NCBI GenBank assembly: GCA_036245525.1
Contig: BTPG01000002.1
Location: 125,154,712 to 125,218,711 of the forward strand
Length of the DNA: 64,000 nucleotides
Reading direction: 5' to 3'
From: Semisulcospira habei
Lineage: Eukaryota; Mollusca; Gastropoda; Semisulcospiridae
A model generated the notes under the pieces. That model saw nothing but the letters and a program-made list of their open reading frames with translations, was not told the DNA's origin and made no database searches. The stretch's first letter is position 1; each line of letters opens with the position of its first letter. Below are positions 60,139-64,000 of the stretch, in pieces. Position numbers and translations under genes: made by a program.

Positions 60139-60377
60139 CTGTTGTCTCGCCTCCACTTAGACGTTGCAAACGTCTCGGAAACAGAAGTCTTCTATCACCC
60201 TTGTGCGCAAAATGTTAAACCATCCTAAGAAGCAAATGGGAACAGTGCAGAAAAGTCTAATTTTCCATGAATTTCGAAATGAAAAGGAAGGTTAAGTTTG
60301 TCCTTTGTGCGCAGCATTGTTGCCAGACATACCAAAACATTTTTATAAAGGAGGTATTATGAACTACGAACCCTTTA

Positions 60378-60975
<598 letters not shown>

Positions 60976-60978
60976 ATT

Positions 60979-61080
60979 TCCCTTGCCTGCTACTGACGAA
61001 ACCTATGGACAGAAACGGGCGGGTAAACTACGCGTCTTTTTTCTGACAAACGCTATCGTCAGTAGTAGCCAAGGGGTTAA
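60979..61080 (+). mobile_element. H6 element
   Basis: TTTCCCTTGCCTGCTACTGA, CGAAACCTATGGACAG, then CTATCGTCAGTAGTAGCCAA and GGGGTTAA. It touches the SINE-V tail. Confidence 0.85.
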
Positions 61081-61300
61081 TCGGACATAATTCCTCTCGT
61101 GCAGTCATCCTCGTCGACCCATCTCCGGCAACTGGCGGCTGGAAACAAAAGGGCGACAACTCTCCAGTGACCCCCAGACAAATCCATCCGGGTGAGAAGC
61201 GTGTGGGGTCCACACTGTGCCCGGATATCAGCAATGTTTCTTGTGTGCTCAGAACCGCTCCTACCCTCTTCACCGTCCAGAAATAGTTAGCGCCATCCAG
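61081..61300. other. No gene recognised
   Basis: No motif. Confidence 0.35.
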
Positions 61301-61301
61301 C

Positions 61302-61368
61302 TGCAAGAGGCGCTGACCCTCATGAGCCCCCGCAGTCGCGGGGGCTCAAGAGGATCAGCGCCTCTTGC
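61302..61368. repeat. H1 hairpin with four paired changes
   Basis: GCAAGAGGCGCTGACCCTCA on the left and GAGGATCAGCGCCTCTTGC on the right: GGCGCTGA/TCAGCGCC replaces GGCATAGA/TCTATGCC. This is the clearest compensated variant in the window. The H1 flank (TGCTTGGACGGCAGGGAATC) continues to 61425. Confidence 0.92.
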
Positions 61369-61433
61369 GGACACCACTGTGTGTCCATACTGCTTGGACG
61401 GCAGGGAATCTTGGCGTTGAAATAACAAATGAT

Positions 61434-61650
61434 TTAACTCATTGTGCCCCAAGACTGAAATCCCCAAATGTTGCCCTTGTTCTCTGAAGACTGCATTGCA
61501 GTGCAGGACACAGATCGACCATGATAGTGCAAGGGTGATGCCAGAATAGCTTGGCGCCGATAGGCGCCAAGCTATTCTAAGCATCACCCTTGAACTATCA
61601 TGGTCGATCCTTATCTTGCTGTGGTGTGTCTGGGGTAGAATGAGTGAAGG
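61434..61650 (+). mobile_element. H2 MITE next to or within an H1 MITE
   Basis: TTAACTCATTGTGCCCC at the left; hairpin 61513-61609; GGGGTAGAATGAGTGAAGGG at the right, where the usual GAGTTAA fuses with the H1 end GTGAAGGGGTTAA. Together with the H1 flank on the left this looks like the same nested arrangement as 27152-27575, later trimmed. Confidence 0.85.
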
Positions 61651-61770
61651 GTTAACTCTCCAGCGAACTGCAAGTCGTCTGCTAGATGCACATAGCCCAG
61701 GAGCCCCGACAACATAGCAAGATCATCAGAAGCCCCTCGAAATTCATGCGACATCGACAGATACTCACGT

Positions 61771-61985
61771 GTCCCGACATCCACAGATCGCCACGAGCCG
61801 ACAACCAAAGAGCTATGCAAGTAAGATTGTGACAACCGTAACAGAAATAAAATGACTGCCCACGCGGATCCTGAAACGTATGTGCCCCGACATCCACAAA
61901 TCCCCACAAGTCGACAACCAAAGAGCTATGCAAGCAAGATTGCGAAAACATAACACAAAGGAATGATTGCCCACGCGGACCTCTG
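61771..61985 (+). repeat. About 110-bp tandem duplication
   Basis: CCCGACATCCACAGATCGCC, CCAAAGAGCTATGCAAGTAA and TGACTGCCCACGCGGA occur twice with about 15% divergence. Confidence 0.88.
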
Positions 61986-62019
61986 TCTGAATCTGGGTTC
62001 CGGCGTGAACCCCAACAAT

Positions 62020-62065
62020 CTGAAAGAGGCAAAGATCCTCATGAGGCGAGGGCTGATGATGATCT
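62020..62065. repeat. H1 remnant
   Basis: GAAAGAGGCAAAGATCCTCA and TGAGGCGAGGGCTGATGATG. Confidence 0.55.
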
Positions 62066-62139
62066 TTATATATATATATTCTTTACTTTTGACAAAGGCG
62101 TCGCCCAAAGCCAAAAATGCACTCAATCAGATTAGAGAC

Positions 62140-63576
<1,437 letters not shown>

Positions 63577-63686
63577 ATACCATGTATTATTATTATTTTA
63601 TTGTTAGCTCCAAGGGACGTAATTTTTCATAATTTTTCATTCAATTAGCACAGCAAGAGCAGTCTAAGAATTTAATGAAAAATTAT

Positions 63687-64000
<314 letters not shown>

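Noticed and set aside
61963..62135. N-terminal part of the 537-codon frame containing LINE D
   Set aside because: The residues come from an H1 remnant, a TA run and repeat F; the LINE starts only at about 62136.

Overview
Eukaryotic, non-coding, repeat-dominated DNA. There are no operons or bacterial signals, and I found no host gene that I can name. The mix of non-LTR retrotransposons, tRNA-headed SINEs with tails such as GGACGTTAAACCCGAACTAACC or CGGCGTTAAACCCAAATAACTAAC, dense microsatellites and many TTAA-flanked hairpin MITEs resembles mollusc, probably gastropod, genomes. That assignment comes from recalled pattern and not from a search.

Layout. 1-4.2 kb: a LINE of family A (CR1/jockey-like RT), hit twice by LINE B (RTE/L1-like RT with a C-terminal zinc knuckle). 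4.6-6.8 kb: repeat F carrying a third LINE B with a 47-bp target duplication. 7-10.3 kb: a 45-bp array, a 189-bp near-perfect palindrome, C/A homopolymers, and a TIR element with a SINE just 5' of a small ORF. 11.1-11.8 kb: a solo LTR. 12-27.6 kb: hairpin MITEs and satellites (58, 62, 37, 66 and 42 bp). 27.9-30.3 kb: a second LINE A inserted between TC microsatellite blocks. 30.5-38.9 kb: MITEs, a tRNA-like sequence split by a LINE tail, a 49-bp array and a CA-rich triplicated block with embedded hairpins. 39-40.4 kb: a second solo LTR with a nested MITE. 41-48.3 kb: MITEs, SINEs and a 62-bp array. 48.6-50.5 kb: the most unique-looking stretch, with a promoter-like segment. 50.5-51.6 kb: LINE C inside a 48-bp repeat. 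52.8-54.4 kb: a fourth LINE B. 55.4-57.1 kb: a 50-bp satellite of about 34 units. 58-61.6 kb: MITEs and a SINE. 62.1-63.6 kb: LINE D inside another copy of repeat F.

Hairpin families named here: H1 (core CCTCATGAGCCCCCGC), H2 (core AGCTTGGCGCC), H3 (core GGCCGACGTCGGCC), H4 (core TTTTGGACCTTACGGC), H5 (core GATTCCTGCAGGAATC), H6 (core ACTGACGATACCGCTCGG) and H7 (core TCGATTCGCTACCGC). H1, H2, H5 and H6 are bounded by TTAA followed by CCC or a close variant, which fits piggyBac-type MITEs. No transposase for them lies in the window.

The most interesting signals are these. Hairpin arms change in a compensatory way between copies. TTAA elements chain or nest at one another's TTAA sites. Several satellite arrays seem to be grown from MITE ends. 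LINE D and a tRNA-derived SINE share the same 3' stem-loop tail. Two different LINEs entered repeat F within a few bases of each other.
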